A stretch of DNA of 64,000 bases from assembly GCA_945874895.1 (NCBI GenBank), contig CAMCIC010000011.1, positions 1 through 64,000 on the forward strand. Reading direction: 5' to 3'. This DNA is from Akkermansia muciniphila (GTDB lineage Bacteria > Verrucomicrobiota > Verrucomicrobiia > Verrucomicrobiales > Akkermansiaceae). The notes under the pieces were generated by a model. That model made no database searches. It saw only the letters and a list, made by a program, of their open reading frames with translations, and was not told the origin of the DNA. Below are positions 32,714 to 42,275 of this stretch, piece by piece; the stretch's first letter is position 1; the number at the start of each line of letters is the position of its first letter. The position numbers and the translations under genes are program-made.

Positions 32714-35700
32714 TTAGAGGCTCTTCAGATAGGCAGTGATGTCGGCTATGGCTTGCGGGGTGAGGCCGAGATTCGCGGGGCTATACATCAGGGATTTTTC
32801 CATGGGCTTCACAGAGGCAATGCGCGATTTGGCGATCGTCTGAGTTTGTCCGCCCATGCATTTCACGATCAAAGGATCGCCATCGCTGAGCACCATGCCG
32901 ACGATGGTGATGCCGTCTTTCGTTTTGATTTCGGTGCCTTCGTAGCCATGCGAAACTTCCGCGCTGGGATTGGCGATGGCGTTGATGATCACATCAGCAG
33001 GTTGCTGGCGACCGAAGCTGGTAAGATCAGGACCGTAATCGATGCCTTGATCGCCGACTTTGTGGCACATGTAGCAGGAAGCGATGGCAGTTTTGCCACG
33101 ATCCTTATCGCCCGTAAGTTTGGCAATTTCCGCTACGCTGGGGAGTTTCGGTGCATGGGCGGGAATGGCGGGCATTTCTACCGCCACCAATTTCACGTTC
33201 GCGGGGTCTTGGCCCATGGATTTGAGGATGGCATCGAGATTGTGCGATTTCCAGAGATTGCCCTTACGATTGTTGATCCACCATTTCGCCAGATCTTTGT
33301 GCACAAAGCCTTCGGTGTTGGTGATTTGTAGCATCGCACCAGAGGCAGCGGCACTTGGATTGAAGCCGAGGGCGGTGAGCATGAGCTTCGATTGTTCCGG
33401 ACTGGTGCTGGCGGCGAGGGCGCGCAGTTTGAGATCGGCCACGGATTGGTTCGGATGCAAACGCCAGGCGATCCAGGCAAAGGAGTCGCTCCATTTGTCC
33501 CCACTCCCTTGTTTCATCAACTTGCGAGCGGCATCGTAGACGGCGGCTTCCTTGCCCGTGGAACCGAGGCCCAGAGCTTCGAGATAGGCGCGGTCTTGGC
33601 CATCGAATTGCGCGGCGATTTGCGCAAGCAGGGGAACGCTTTGGGCGGCGGGGGTCGCACGCAACATCAGGGCAACCTCGCGGCGCACCATGGCGGATGG
33701 ATCTTTGACCATTTTTTCGGCGAGTTTCACGACGTCCCCGCCAGCAGCGCGCAGGGCGCGGACAGCGACCAGACGTTGGCGTGGCTCCTTGGCGGAGAGC
33801 AACTGACTCACGATTTCCTGACCTTGATCGCCCATTTGTGCCAGCAGCCACACGGCACGGGCAGCGATGTAAGGATTGCTGTCCTTGAGCAGGGCGCTCA
33901 CGGCGGGGATCGCCTTCGCACCCTGGGCCTTGAGGCGGGTGAAGCCGCTGTTGCGCACGTTCACGGCTGGACTTTTCAGTGCGGCGATTTGGCCCTCGGT
34001 GGTCGTGAGATCGATCTTGGGAACGACGGACTTAAAGCCTTTCGGTGCGATCCGATAGATGGTGCCAGATTGGCCTTTGTCTCCGGTGCCGTGACCACCG
34101 ACGCGGGGATCAAACCAGTCAGCCACGTAAAGCGCGCCATCAGGCCCCACGGCCACATCACTGGGGCGGAATCGCGTTTTTAGATCGTTGTTGGTGCGGC
34201 CGATGAAATCGGAGCCAGCGAATTCACCTTCTTTGTTGGAGGTCAGGAAGTCGATACGCTTCAGCGTGAAGCCAGCACCGTTGGGCACCGGCAGGTAACC
34301 GAAGACCACATTCTTGCCGGCCTCGCAGGCAAGCAGCAGGCCCTGCCACTTGTCTCCAAGCGCGCCGTTTTCATAAAACGCCACGCCAGTGGGAGAGCCT
34401 CCACCATACACATCACCCGAGGGCATAGTGCCGGGATCTTCCTGACGCCACTCAGCCGTGGGTGTATCCTGTCCTGGACGCTTGTCTGCACCCCAGCTGC
34501 GTTGGCCATCCGCCGAGGAAAATCCGGCATTGCCGCCTTCCATGATTTCAGCCACACGACAGGCGGGTGGGTCGTCATTATCGCTCTGGAACATGTCGCC
34601 GAAGGAGGTGAGTGCTTGCTCATAGGAATTGCGATAGTTGTGTCCGACAATGCGAGCATTCGTGCCATCGGGATTCATGCGCACGGAAAATCCGCCGACC
34701 CATACATTTCCGTCATCACTGCGCTGGCCAGCGATGCTGCGAGTATCCGCATACCAGGTGCCGCCACCGCTTTGGTAGTAACTGCTGCCGATGCGAAAGG
34801 TCTTACCAGATTTATCGGTGAAAATGCCACCGCAGTTGCCGTTGTTGAAATTCCACTGGCCATCCGGTCCCGCGGTCAAGCTATGGAGGCTGTGGTCGTG
34901 CTGGCGCGCATTGAAGCCAGTGAGCAACACTTCTTTTTTGTCGACCGCTGGGTCGAATTTGCGGTCGCCATTGACATCCGTATAAACGATCAAATCCGGC
35001 GGTTGCGAGACCACGACTTTGTTGTCGAGCACGGATACGCCGAGCGGAGATTCGAGATTGGGATCTTGGGTAAAGACGTTGCTTTCATCGGCCACGCCAT
35101 CGCCATCGGTATCGGCGAGGATCACGAGGCGGTCGCCGGCTGGTCGGGAATTTTTCGCATGACGGTAATTCACACCTTCTGCCACGTAGAGTCGGCCGTC
35201 TTTGTCGAAGTCGATATTGGTGGGGTTGAACAACTGCGGTGTGGTGGCCCAGATCGAGATTTCCAGTTGATCATCGGCGATGGAGAATCGGTCTTCAGGC
35301 ACCAGAACTGCTTGCAGTTCGGCGGCCCCGCTTGCGGGTTTTTGTGAATAAACGGCGAATTTCACACTGGAATTTTTGTTAACGCCCTGTTGGACGGCGC
35401 CGCCGTCATCGATGCCCACCTTCGCGCTGAAACTATCCACACCTGCGGGCAGATCGAACACGATGGTAGATGCCGCATGCGTGCCTATGCCTTTCGCATA
35501 CGTTTGCTTGTCGATGACCAGAGGATTGCCTTGAACGTTTTTGCCGACCTTGCACTGCCCCCAGCCTGATTCGGCCGAGCGCCATTTCAATTCTGTGAGA
35601 TCTTTTTTCGAACCATCGGCCATGATTAAGGTAGGCTCGATCCAGTCGGCCCAATCGAAGCTGTTTTCCCCGGCTTCTTCCACGACGAGATAGAGTTCTT

Positions 35701-36805
35701 TGGCTCCTTTGAGGGATGCCTTGATTTCTCCGAGTCGTTTGTCCTTGGGGGTCATTACGGCGGTGCTGGCAAGTGCGGTTCCTGCTCCGGCGGATGCATT
35801 TTTTGCGCTGGAGCGTGCGGCATCGATCGCTGCTTTTGCTGGTTTGGTAAACTTCGCTTCGCGATCCGTCTGGATTTTTGCGGCGGGAATTTTTTTGAAT
35901 TCCCCGGGCTCCACCAATTTCAATCGAACGACTTTTCCTTTGTCATCGAGATGGGCGTTGAGTTCATCCTCGCTGAGCGGTTGGGAAGATACGCCATCCT
36001 TGGGCACGTCGAGTCCCGCCGTCCAGACTACCGCGTTGAGAACGATCTTGCGGAAATTGTCGATGGACCAGTTGCGATGATAATGACCGCCGGTGAAACC
36101 AACGCCGCGACCGCCGTCCTTGCGCTCGATGCCCCACATCAAGGTCTGAGGTTTGTTCATTCCCTCTACACCGTTTTGGTTCCACAAATTGATGTAAGCC
36201 TTCATGCGCTCGCGATCGGGCGTTGCAGTGACGAGATCTAACACTTTCGCGCGATCGGGAATGAAGCGCATGTTGTAATAAAACTCATCGAATGCCTCGA
36301 CCAATGATCCCACGCCATTTGACACAGGGTGGTTTGGAAGGGCCTTAAGGTCCGCTACCCAATGCGGGTTCACAGAAAAATCCGTTTCAAACGCGCCACC
36401 GATCCAGGGACGGTAGTATTTCTCGCCATCAGCGGCAGACGGATGAACGGCATAGTGCATGAACATGAGTCCCACGCCACTCTTGGCAAGTTGGTCGACT
36501 TTATCCCAGCCCTTTCCCACTACGCTGGTGCCATCGGCGTAAATCACGAGCGCCTTGATGCCTTGGAGCACCGATTCATCCTTTGGCCAGCCCTGAACCA
36601 CGGTGGCCTCGATGTCGAGTTTGCTTTCATTCAGAGCTTTGGCGAGCAATTGGCAACCGGCGTTGAATTCGTGTTCGCCTGGACCGTGACTGCGGCCTCC
36701 GGCGAGGAAGACGATTTTGCGCGCGGCCCATGTGGGGCTTGTCAATAGCACGGCGATGCCCAACGCAGATGCGCGGAGGAATGCGGGAGTTTTGATACGA
36801 AACAT
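32714..36805 (-). CDS. Giant secreted ThuA / NPCBM / PVC-type heme-binding protein
   Basis: A 1363-residue exported protein with signal peptide FLRASALGIAVLLTSPTWAA. The domains in order are: ThuA-like (about 28-270, IVFLAGGRSHGPGEHEFNAG to VGFTGGHYHRNW); an NPCBM-like carbohydrate-binding module (about 360-500, YAKGIGTHAASTIVFDLP); a six-bladed PVC-type membrane-bound-dehydrogenase propeller (about 515-930, FDKDGRLYVAEG, RPSDVAVGPDGALYVADWFD); HEAT-like repeats (about 960-1180); and a C-terminal cytochrome c domain with CYMCH at 1244-1248 and DYGPDLTSFG. It probably oxidises a sugar and passes electrons to the heme. The natural substrate is unknown. It is a single-gene transcript with its own terminator. 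Confidence 0.92.
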   Translation of the reverse strand: MFRIKTPAFLRASALGIAVLLTSPTWAARKIVFLAGGRSHGPGEHEFNAGCQLLAKALNESKLDIEATVVQGWPKDESVLQGIKALVIYADGTSVVGKGWDKVDQLAKSGVGLMFMHYAVHPSAADGEKYYRPWIGGAFETDFSVNPHWVADLKALPNHPVSNGVGSLVEAFDEFYYNMRFIPDRAKVLDLVTATPDRERMKAYINLWNQNGVEGMNKPQTLMWGIERKDGGRGVGFTGGHYHRNWSIDNFRKIVLNAVVWTAGLDVPKDGVSSQPLSEDELNAHLDDKGKVVRLKLVEPGEFKKIPAAKIQTDREAKFTKPAKAAIDAARSSAKNASAGAGTALASTAVMTPKDKRLGEIKASLKGAKELYLVVEEAGENSFDWADWIEPTLIMADGSKKDLTELKWRSAESGWGQCKVGKNVQGNPLVIDKQTYAKGIGTHAASTIVFDLPAGVDSFSAKVGIDDGGAVQQGVNKNSSVKFAVYSQKPASGAAELQAVLVPEDRFSIADDQLEISIWATTPQLFNPTNIDFDKDGRLYVAEGVNYRHAKNSRPAGDRLVILADTDGDGVADESNVFTQDPNLESPLGVSVLDNKVVVSQPPDLIVYTDVNGDRKFDPAVDKKEVLLTGFNARQHDHSLHSLTAGPDGQWNFNNGNCGGIFTDKSGKTFRIGSSYYQSGGGTWYADTRSIAGQRSDDGNVWVGGFSVRMNPDGTNARIVGHNYRNSYEQALTSFGDMFQSDNDDPPACRVAEIMEGGNAGFSSADGQRSWGADKRPGQDTPTAEWRQEDPGTMPSGDVYGGGSPTGVAFYENGALGDKWQGLLLACEAGKNVVFGYLPVPNGAGFTLKRIDFLTSNKEGEFAGSDFIGRTNNDLKTRFRPSDVAVGPDGALYVADWFDPRVGGHGTGDKGQSGTIYRIAPKGFKSVVPKIDLTTTEGQIAALKSPAVNVRNSGFTRLKAQGAKAIPAVSALLKDSNPYIAARAVWLLAQMGDQGQEIVSQLLSAKEPRQRLVAVRALRAAGGDVVKLAEKMVKDPSAMVRREVALMLRATPAAQSVPLLAQIAAQFDGQDRAYLEALGLGSTGKEAAVYDAARKLMKQGSGDKWSDSFAWIAWRLHPNQSVADLKLRALAASTSPEQSKLMLTALGFNPSAAASGAMLQITNTEGFVHKDLAKWWINNRKGNLWKSHNLDAILKSMGQDPANVKLVAVEMPAIPAHAPKLPSVAEIAKLTGDKDRGKTAIASCYMCHKVGDQGIDYGPDLTSFGRQQPADVIINAIANPSAEVSHGYEGTEIKTKDGITIVGMVLSDGDPLIVKCMGGQTQTIAKSRIASVKPMEKSLMYSPANLGLTPQAIADITAYLKSL

Positions 36806-36901
36806 AAGCGAATGGTTTACTGTGTGATGGGTCGGATCTTATCACCACACCTGCGGATTCCGCTATGAAATTTGTTGCAACATCCCTGGTCCATCGAGCA
36901 C

Positions 36902-38740
36902 TTAGACCAATCGGGCGGCTAGCAGTTCGCGCTGAAACAAAAGTTCTTTGGGCAGGTGGTCGTAAAGCTCGATGAAAAACTCGGCTTGGCTGACCAACTC
37001 GGCCTTCCATTCGCGATGGTCGAATGCCATGCAAGCGTGGAAGTTTTCCTCGGTGAAGTTTGGCAATCCGGTCACATCGAAATCCTCAAAAGATGGTGTC
37101 CATCCGATCTGTGTTTCGTGTCCGGCGGCCTCTCCTTTGCAGCGACGCACGATCCACTCCAGCACGCGCATGTTTTCGCCAAAACCGGGCCACAGATAAT
37201 GGCTCTGAGCGTCTTTGCGGAACCAATTGACGTGAAAAAACCGAGGGAGATGACGGAGATAGCGCCGCATTTCCAACCAGTGAGCGAAATACTCGCCCAT
37301 GTTGTAACCGCAGAAGGGCAACATAGCCATGGGGTCGCGCCGCACTTTGCCAATGGTGCCTGCGGCAGCCGCTGTCATTTCTGATCCCATGGTGGCACCC
37401 AGATAGACACCGTGGCCCCAGTTGAAAGCCTGGAATACCAATGGCATGGTGGTGGCGCGTCGGCCACCGAAGATGATGGCATCGATGGGCACACCATCAG
37501 GGTTTTGCCAATCGGGGTCAATCGTGGGGCATTGTGATGCCGGCGCGGTGAAGCGCGCGTTTGCATGAGCCGCCGTGCGACCGCAGTCTGGTGTCCAGTC
37601 CTGCCCCGTCCAGTCGATGAGATGCGCCGGTGCTTCTGGAGTCATTCCCTCCCACCAGACATCGCCTTCGTCAGTGAGGGCCACATTGGTAAAAATGCAG
37701 TTTTCCTTCATCGAGTCCATGGCGATCGGGTTGGTCTCATAGGAGGTGCCAGGTGCTACTCCAAAGAACCCCGTTTCTGGATTGATGGCATGGAGCTTGC
37801 CGTCTTCGTGAGGCCATAACCAGGCGATGTCATCGCCCACAACGGAAGTTCTCCATCCCTGAGCGGTATATTGCTCCGGCGGCACCAACATGGCCATATT
37901 GGTTTTGCCGCAGGCCGAGGGGAATGCGGCGGCGACGTAGGTCACACTTCCGTCAGGCGCGTGTAGACCGGTGATCAACATGTGCTCCGCCATCCACTTG
38001 TGTTCGCGGGCTATGTTAGAGGCGATGCGCAAGGCGAGACATTTTTTTCCTAACAAGGCATTGCCGCCATACCCAGATCCATAGGACCAGATCTCTCGAG
38101 TATCGGGGAAATGGCAGATGTATTTTTCCTCGTTGCAGGGCCATGGGGAGTCGATCTCTCCATGCGCGAGCGGCATGCCTACTGTGTGCACACATGGGAT
38201 GAAACAACCGTGACCGTCACGTTTTTTTTCGACCAAACCAGCCGCCTCATCCCCCAAGCGTTGCAAGACATGTGCCCCCATGTGACACATGATCCGCATG
38301 TTCACCACCACGTAAGGGCTATCGGTGATTTCCACACCAATTTTGGCCAAGGGTGAATCGAGTGGGCCCATGCAAAAGGGGATCACATACAGGGTGCGTC
38401 CTTTCATCGAGCCACGGAATTTCTCTTTCAGCAAAGCCTTCATTTCCACGGGGTCCGCCCAGTTGTTGGTCGGTCCCGCTTCATCCGGCCGCTTGACGCA
38501 TATGAAAGTCCTATCTTCCACGCGCGCGACATCGGAAGTCCGTGAACGCGCCAAAAAGGAATTGGGCCGTTTCGCTGGATTGAGGCGAAGGAAGGTACCT
38601 TGTTTCACAAGAAGTTCCGTGAGACGGTTCCATTCGCCTTGGGAGCCATCACACCATTCGACCGCATCTGGTGTGCAGAGTATGATCATTTCCTCGACCC
38701 ACGTCAAAAGGGCCGCATGTTGAGTCGTTGCGTTTGTCAC
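36902..38740 (-). CDS. pckG: Phosphoenolpyruvate carboxykinase (GTP)
   Basis: A cytosolic enzyme converting oxaloacetate and GTP to PEP, the entry to gluconeogenesis. The P-loop [60 protein letters not shown] and FHVNWFRKD are family marks. The open frame extends to 38917, but the first ~59 residues are unlike PEPCK and run through the lexA promoter. The GTG at 38740 ([18 protein letters not shown]) gives 612 residues, the usual length. A perfect palindrome (38752-38766) just upstream may control it. lexA is divergent. Confidence 0.93.
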   Translation of the reverse strand: MTNATTQHAALLTWVEEMIILCTPDAVEWCDGSQGEWNRLTELLVKQGTFLRLNPAKRPNSFLARSRTSDVARVEDRTFICVKRPDEAGPTNNWADPVEMKALLKEKFRGSMKGRTLYVIPFCMGPLDSPLAKIGVEITDSPYVVVNMRIMCHMGAHVLQRLGDEAAGLVEKKRDGHGCFIPCVHTVGMPLAHGEIDSPWPCNEEKYICHFPDTREIWSYGSGYGGNALLGKKCLALRIASNIAREHKWMAEHMLITGLHAPDGSVTYVAAAFPSACGKTNMAMLVPPEQYTAQGWRTSVVGDDIAWLWPHEDGKLHAINPETGFFGVAPGTSYETNPIAMDSMKENCIFTNVALTDEGDVWWEGMTPEAPAHLIDWTGQDWTPDCGRTAAHANARFTAPASQCPTIDPDWQNPDGVPIDAIIFGGRRATTMPLVFQAFNWGHGVYLGATMGSEMTAAAAGTIGKVRRDPMAMLPFCGYNMGEYFAHWLEMRRYLRHLPRFFHVNWFRKDAQSHYLWPGFGENMRVLEWIVRRCKGEAAGHETQIGWTPSFEDFDVTGLPNFTEENFHACMAFDHREWKAELVSQAEFFIELYDHLPKELLFQRELLAARLV

Positions 38741-38751
38741 TACCCCATTTT

Positions 38752-38766
38752 CACCACAGTGTGGTG
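38752..38766 (-). promoter_or_regulatory. Perfect 15-base palindrome upstream of pckG
   Basis: CACCACA-G-TGTGGTG lies 12-26 bases before the GTG start of pckG. The position fits an operator or a hairpin over the ribosome-binding region. The regulator is unknown. Confidence 0.5.
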
Positions 38767-38902
38767 GAGTGAGCAAACAGATTCGAGGATTTGACCAACA
38801 TTTGATCGAATGCTCGCCGTATCTGGCGACGAGACATCGTCCACAACCGGAATCAGCGATTTGTTGAAATTTTTTCTTGTCAGACTCTATCTCATATTGT
38901 TT

Positions 38903-38916
38903 TGTTCCCTCGAACA
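38903..38916 (+). promoter_or_regulatory. LexA operator (SOS box)
   Basis: TGTTC-CCTC-GAACA is an exact match to TGTTC-N4-GAACA, the LexA motif published for Verrucomicrobia. It ends 11 bases before the lexA start codon and follows a likely -35 TTGTCA (38877-38882). This indicates autoregulation of lexA. Confidence 0.85.
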
Positions 38917-38927
38917 CTGTTCATAAG

Positions 38928-39545
38928 ATGAGCGAACTGAACCTTACCAAACGTCAGCAGGAGATTCTAGCGTATCTCAAAACCGCACAACGCAAGACAG
39001 GAATCATGCCTTCCACGCGTGAGCTGCAACATTACTTTGGCTTTGCCAGCCAGACGGCAGCCATGAGTCATTTGCGGGCTCTGGAAAAAAAAGGCGCCAT
39101 CCAACGTCTTCCTGGCAAGGCGCGCGCCGTTGCTTTTCCCGATGAATTGGATCGTGAGGAAATCATTGACGTGCCCATCTATGGCCGCATTGCCGCGGGA
39201 TTCGGTGATGACACTCCGCCGGAAAAGGAAGGCTGCCTATCGATTGACATTCGCTCCCTCGGCATTCAGCGCTCGGCGCGCACCTTTGCTCTCAAAGTGC
39301 GAGGAGAATCGATGGTGGACGCCCATATCTGTGATGGCGATGTAGTGATCATGGAGTTTCGAGAGCCCCGCAACGGCGATGTTGTGGCCGCACTGATCGA
39401 TGGTGAAACAACGCTGAAACGCTATGTTGTGGAAAATGGCAAACCCTATCTTCATGCGGAAAATAAAAATTTTCCCGACCTGATTCCCGCACGGGAATTG
39501 ATTGTTCAAGGTGTCCTAGTGGCCTTGTTGCGCCAAGCGGCATAA
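38928..39545 (+). CDS. lexA: LexA repressor (SOS regulator)
   Basis: A 205-residue repressor-protease. The N-terminal winged helix (residues 1-65: TKRQQEILAYLKTAQRKTG and MPSTRELQHYFGF) binds DNA. The S24 peptidase domain has the self-cleavage bond Ala90-Gly91 in GRIAAGFGDD, catalytic Ser128 in VRGESMVD and Lys164 in TTLKRY, so self-cleavage should work. An SOS box matching the phylum motif is directly upstream. The ATG at 38928 is chosen over an upstream open frame that lacks the family N-terminus. Confidence 0.95.
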   Translation: MSELNLTKRQQEILAYLKTAQRKTGIMPSTRELQHYFGFASQTAAMSHLRALEKKGAIQRLPGKARAVAFPDELDREEIIDVPIYGRIAAGFGDDTPPEKEGCLSIDIRSLGIQRSARTFALKVRGESMVDAHICDGDVVIMEFREPRNGDVVAALIDGETTLKRYVVENGKPYLHAENKNFPDLIPARELIVQGVLVALLRQAA

Positions 39546-39612
39546 AATTTTGAAATTTGCCGCGACTTTTCGCACATCCGATTGTTGGATGAGCTAGTAG
39601 GAGTTGATGAAA

Positions 39613-40011
39613 ATGACGTCACAAAAACAGGAGCGAAACAGGGATGAGCAGAATGCGCTGCATGATCCCGTATGGGATTTGTTGCGTCAGTCCCCTGCGA
39701 CCAATGTTTCCGCTGGTTTTGCCGATCGCGTTGCAGTCGCCGCTCGTGAGGCGGATGCCATGGTTGCCCCGTTCTGGTCACGCGCTCGTGCGATGATGAC
39801 TGCGGTCGCCTCCGCCGCCGCGGCTTTGGTCGTGGCTGTTACTTGGGTGGCATTGCCCGAACCCATGCCCGTTGTGGTGCATCCATTGCCCGATTCTTCG
39901 GATGCCTTTGCGCCACTCGATGAGGTGGCCAGCCAGGAAATGCTTCTGGCTGCTACCGATCACCTCGGTGAATTTTCCGATACAGAGCTGGTGGATTTGA
40001 TCGGATTCTGA
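39613..40011 (+). CDS. Small one-TM protein, anti-sigma-like
   Basis: About 132 residues. A polar N-terminus (DPVWDLLRQSPATNVSAGFA then DRVAVAAREADA), one TM helix (AVASAAAALVVAVTWVAL) and a short acidic tail ending SDTELVDLIGF. This layout is common for small anti-sigma or regulator-anchor proteins in the phylum, but no sigma gene is adjacent. TAGGAG at 39598-39603 suits the ATG at 39613 better than the ATG at 39607. It follows lexA by 67 bases and precedes the HAD gene by 12. Confidence 0.7.
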   Translation: MTSQKQERNRDEQNALHDPVWDLLRQSPATNVSAGFADRVAVAAREADAMVAPFWSRARAMMTAVASAAAALVVAVTWVALPEPMPVVVHPLPDSSDAFAPLDEVASQEMLLAATDHLGEFSDTELVDLIGF

Positions 40012-40023
40012 TCCAATCCTCAC

Positions 40024-40662
40024 GTGAGGAAAGGTTGGATTTTTGATTTGGATGGCACTTTGGTGGATTCGCTGCCTGGCATCGCTACCAGTCTCAACGC
40101 GGCTTTGGTTTCTTGTCAACAGCCTGAACACACCACTTCTGCCATACGTGGGTTCATTGGGGACGGTGCAGAAATGTTGGTTCGTCGCGCGTTGGTGACG
40201 GATGACTCGGAGCTTGTTGCCGATGTTCTCGAACACTTTCGCGCGCATTATGCCAAACATTGGTCCAAGGGAACCACGCCTTATCCTGGCATCTGTGATT
40301 TGCTATCGCAACTGCAAGCGCGCGGAGACCAGTTGGCGGTGCTTTCCAACAAACCGCATGCATTTACCATGCAAATTGTAGAGTCCTTGTTTCCCGCCAC
40401 ATTCGATCAAGTTCTGGGGCAGCGCCCGGGCATTCCGCACAAACCGGATCCAGCGGGATTGAAGGAAATTCTCGCGTCTTCGGCATGGATGGCCGAACAA
40501 TCGATCATGATCGGCGATAGTGTGATGGATTTGCAAACAGCCCGAGCAGCAGGCATTCCGTCGATTGCCGTGACATGGGGGTATCACGACAGCGCTCCGC
40601 TGCTCGCGGAGCAGCCCCCATGGATGGCCCATGATGTGGGTGATCTCGCCCGAATCATGTGA
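40024..40662 (+). CDS. gph: HAD phosphatase, phosphoglycolate phosphatase-like
   Basis: A 212-residue cytosolic enzyme of the HAD superfamily, subfamily IA. Motif I is FDLDGTLVDS (catalytic Asp nucleophile and acid), motif II VLSNKP, motif III Lys in HKPDP, and motif IV MIGDSVMDLQTA. The cap sequence SLPGIATSLNAAL and GFIGDGAEMLVRRAL fits Gph. The substrate is probably 2-phosphoglycolate, which also forms during DNA repair. It starts with GTG at 40024. Confidence 0.9.
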   Translation: MRKGWIFDLDGTLVDSLPGIATSLNAALVSCQQPEHTTSAIRGFIGDGAEMLVRRALVTDDSELVADVLEHFRAHYAKHWSKGTTPYPGICDLLSQLQARGDQLAVLSNKPHAFTMQIVESLFPATFDQVLGQRPGIPHKPDPAGLKEILASSAWMAEQSIMIGDSVMDLQTARAAGIPSIAVTWGYHDSAPLLAEQPPWMAHDVGDLARIM

Positions 40663-40682
40663 CGTGCTTCACCGCAACGAAG

Positions 40683-42263
40683 TTACTTTTTCTTCTTCCG
40701 CAGGAATGGGGGAATATCGAGATCATCCCCATCCACGATGGTGGGATCCGTATCGGAAAATCGTCCCCGAGTATTGCCATCAAACAACTCACTGGGGTTG
40801 AATTTCGCGCGGGATTTTTCTAACAAATCGGAAATATCGCCGGTACTGTCGTCCTCATGGTCCGTGGTGGATGTCCAAGCCTCCGTCATCGGGTCGGATG
40901 ATGGCTCGGTCGGCTGCTGTTCATCAGATGCATGAGAACTAGGGCTGAACGATGTTCCTACTACCGTCGTAAAATCCGCTTGTTCGTCGTCGGATATCGA
41001 TTCGGATAAGAGGTTTTCTTTGCTTGCCGAGCCCGTCTGTTGCTGCCAGCCATCGAATACGAACTCTTCTGCATCGGGGCTGTTTTCCTGAAGGATGGGT
41101 TCGGACGCTGGAGAGAAGGGAGATTCTTTGGGAAGCTCTGGGCTCCCAGTCGATGCGCTTTCCGTGGCGATCACGGGTGGCGTGATAGGATCTACGATGG
41201 CCGCCGTGGTCGTTGTCGCATCCTCAAATCCTACACTCGGTTCGGGCGAGGACTTTTCCAACGATTCGCTTTGGTTCACAGATTCCTGCAATTTTTCCTC
41301 GGGCAAGGCGCTGATCAGGGTGATGCTGAGCGAGTCTTTCATCGATCCGTCAATCGCGGCGCCGAAGAGCACATGCGCCTTGGCGGGCACATGCTTCATG
41401 AGCTTTTGCATGAGCAATTCGATTTCGAAAAGAGTCAAATCGTCGCCTCCACAGATGTGGACCAGCACAGACGCGGCATCGCGCAGGAGAGAACCTTTGT
41501 CGAGCAAGGGGCTGGATAAGGCATTGCTCAATGCTTTGGTGGCTCGATCTTTGCCGGTGGCAACACCGGAACCGAAGAGACAGCGCGACCGCGTTGTGCG
41601 AAGTGCCGTCATCAGTTCATCGAGTCCCACGTGAATGAGCCCTGGGCGAGTCACGAGCCGAATTACAGCCTTAATGCTGTCGGAAATCATTCGGTCACCC
41701 GCCTGAAAAGCCTCGTGGATCCCTTGCTTGGCCAGTACCAATTCTCCCATGCGGTTGTTGTCAAACACGACCAACGCGTTGCTCAGGACTGCCAATTCGT
41801 TGAGCGAAGTTTGGGCCTGTTCACGCCGACGTTGTCCCTCAAAAGCGAAGGGCATGGTGGCAAACACAACTACAAATGCGCCTTCTTCGCGAGCGATGCG
41901 TGTCACAATCGGAGCGCCGCCCGAGCCAGTGCCGCCGCCTAGACCTAGGCAGAGGAAAATGATCTTGCGCCCTTTGATGGCCATGCGAATTTCCTGCTCG
42001 GCTTCCAACGTGACTTTTTTGCCCAGATCCGGATCTCCACCGGAACCCAGTCCTTTCGTTAGATTGCGACCTAGCTGCACCCGTTCGGCTGCGACTGAAC
42101 CTGTCAGTGTGCGGAGATCAGCATTCAAGGCCAGCATCTCCGCGCCATCGAGACCATCAAGCGCAACGCGGTCGAGCATGTTCGATCCGGCTCCGCCCAG
42201 ACCGATGATTTTCACTTGCGAGGACGGAATCGTGTGTTGTGCGTTGCGGGGAAATTCAATCAT
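40683..42263 (-). CDS. ftsZ: Cell division protein FtsZ (divergent T7 loop)
   Basis: A 526-residue tubulin-like GTPase that forms the division ring. The GTP-binding domain has GLGGAGSNML and the tubulin signature GGGTGSGGAP (about 109-118). The T7 synergy loop, NVDFAD in E. coli, reads HVGLDE (211-216), so the first catalytic Asp is Gly and the second is Glu. A long acidic, low-complexity linker (~190 residues) leads to the C-terminal peptide LDIPPFLRKKKK that binds FtsA. It is the last gene of a ddl-ftsQ-ftsA-ftsZ row, 12 bases after ftsA. Confidence 0.95.
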   Translation of the reverse strand: MIEFPRNAQHTIPSSQVKIIGLGGAGSNMLDRVALDGLDGAEMLALNADLRTLTGSVAAERVQLGRNLTKGLGSGGDPDLGKKVTLEAEQEIRMAIKGRKIIFLCLGLGGGTGSGGAPIVTRIAREEGAFVVVFATMPFAFEGQRRREQAQTSLNELAVLSNALVVFDNNRMGELVLAKQGIHEAFQAGDRMISDSIKAVIRLVTRPGLIHVGLDELMTALRTTRSRCLFGSGVATGKDRATKALSNALSSPLLDKGSLLRDAASVLVHICGGDDLTLFEIELLMQKLMKHVPAKAHVLFGAAIDGSMKDSLSITLISALPEEKLQESVNQSESLEKSSPEPSVGFEDATTTTAAIVDPITPPVIATESASTGSPELPKESPFSPASEPILQENSPDAEEFVFDGWQQQTGSASKENLLSESISDDEQADFTTVVGTSFSPSSHASDEQQPTEPSSDPMTEAWTSTTDHEDDSTGDISDLLEKSRAKFNPSELFDGNTRGRFSDTDPTIVDGDDLDIPPFLRKKKK

Positions 42264-42275
42264 GAAAAAGGATCG

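Noticed and set aside
38741-38917. Longer N-terminus of PEP carboxykinase
   Set aside because: The extra 59 residues do not resemble the family and cross the lexA promoter and operator.
38912-38922. GAAC-ACT-GTTC as a Gram-positive type SOS box
   Set aside because: The spacing is 3 rather than 4. The overlapping TGTTC-N4-GAACA site fits the motif known for this phylum exactly.
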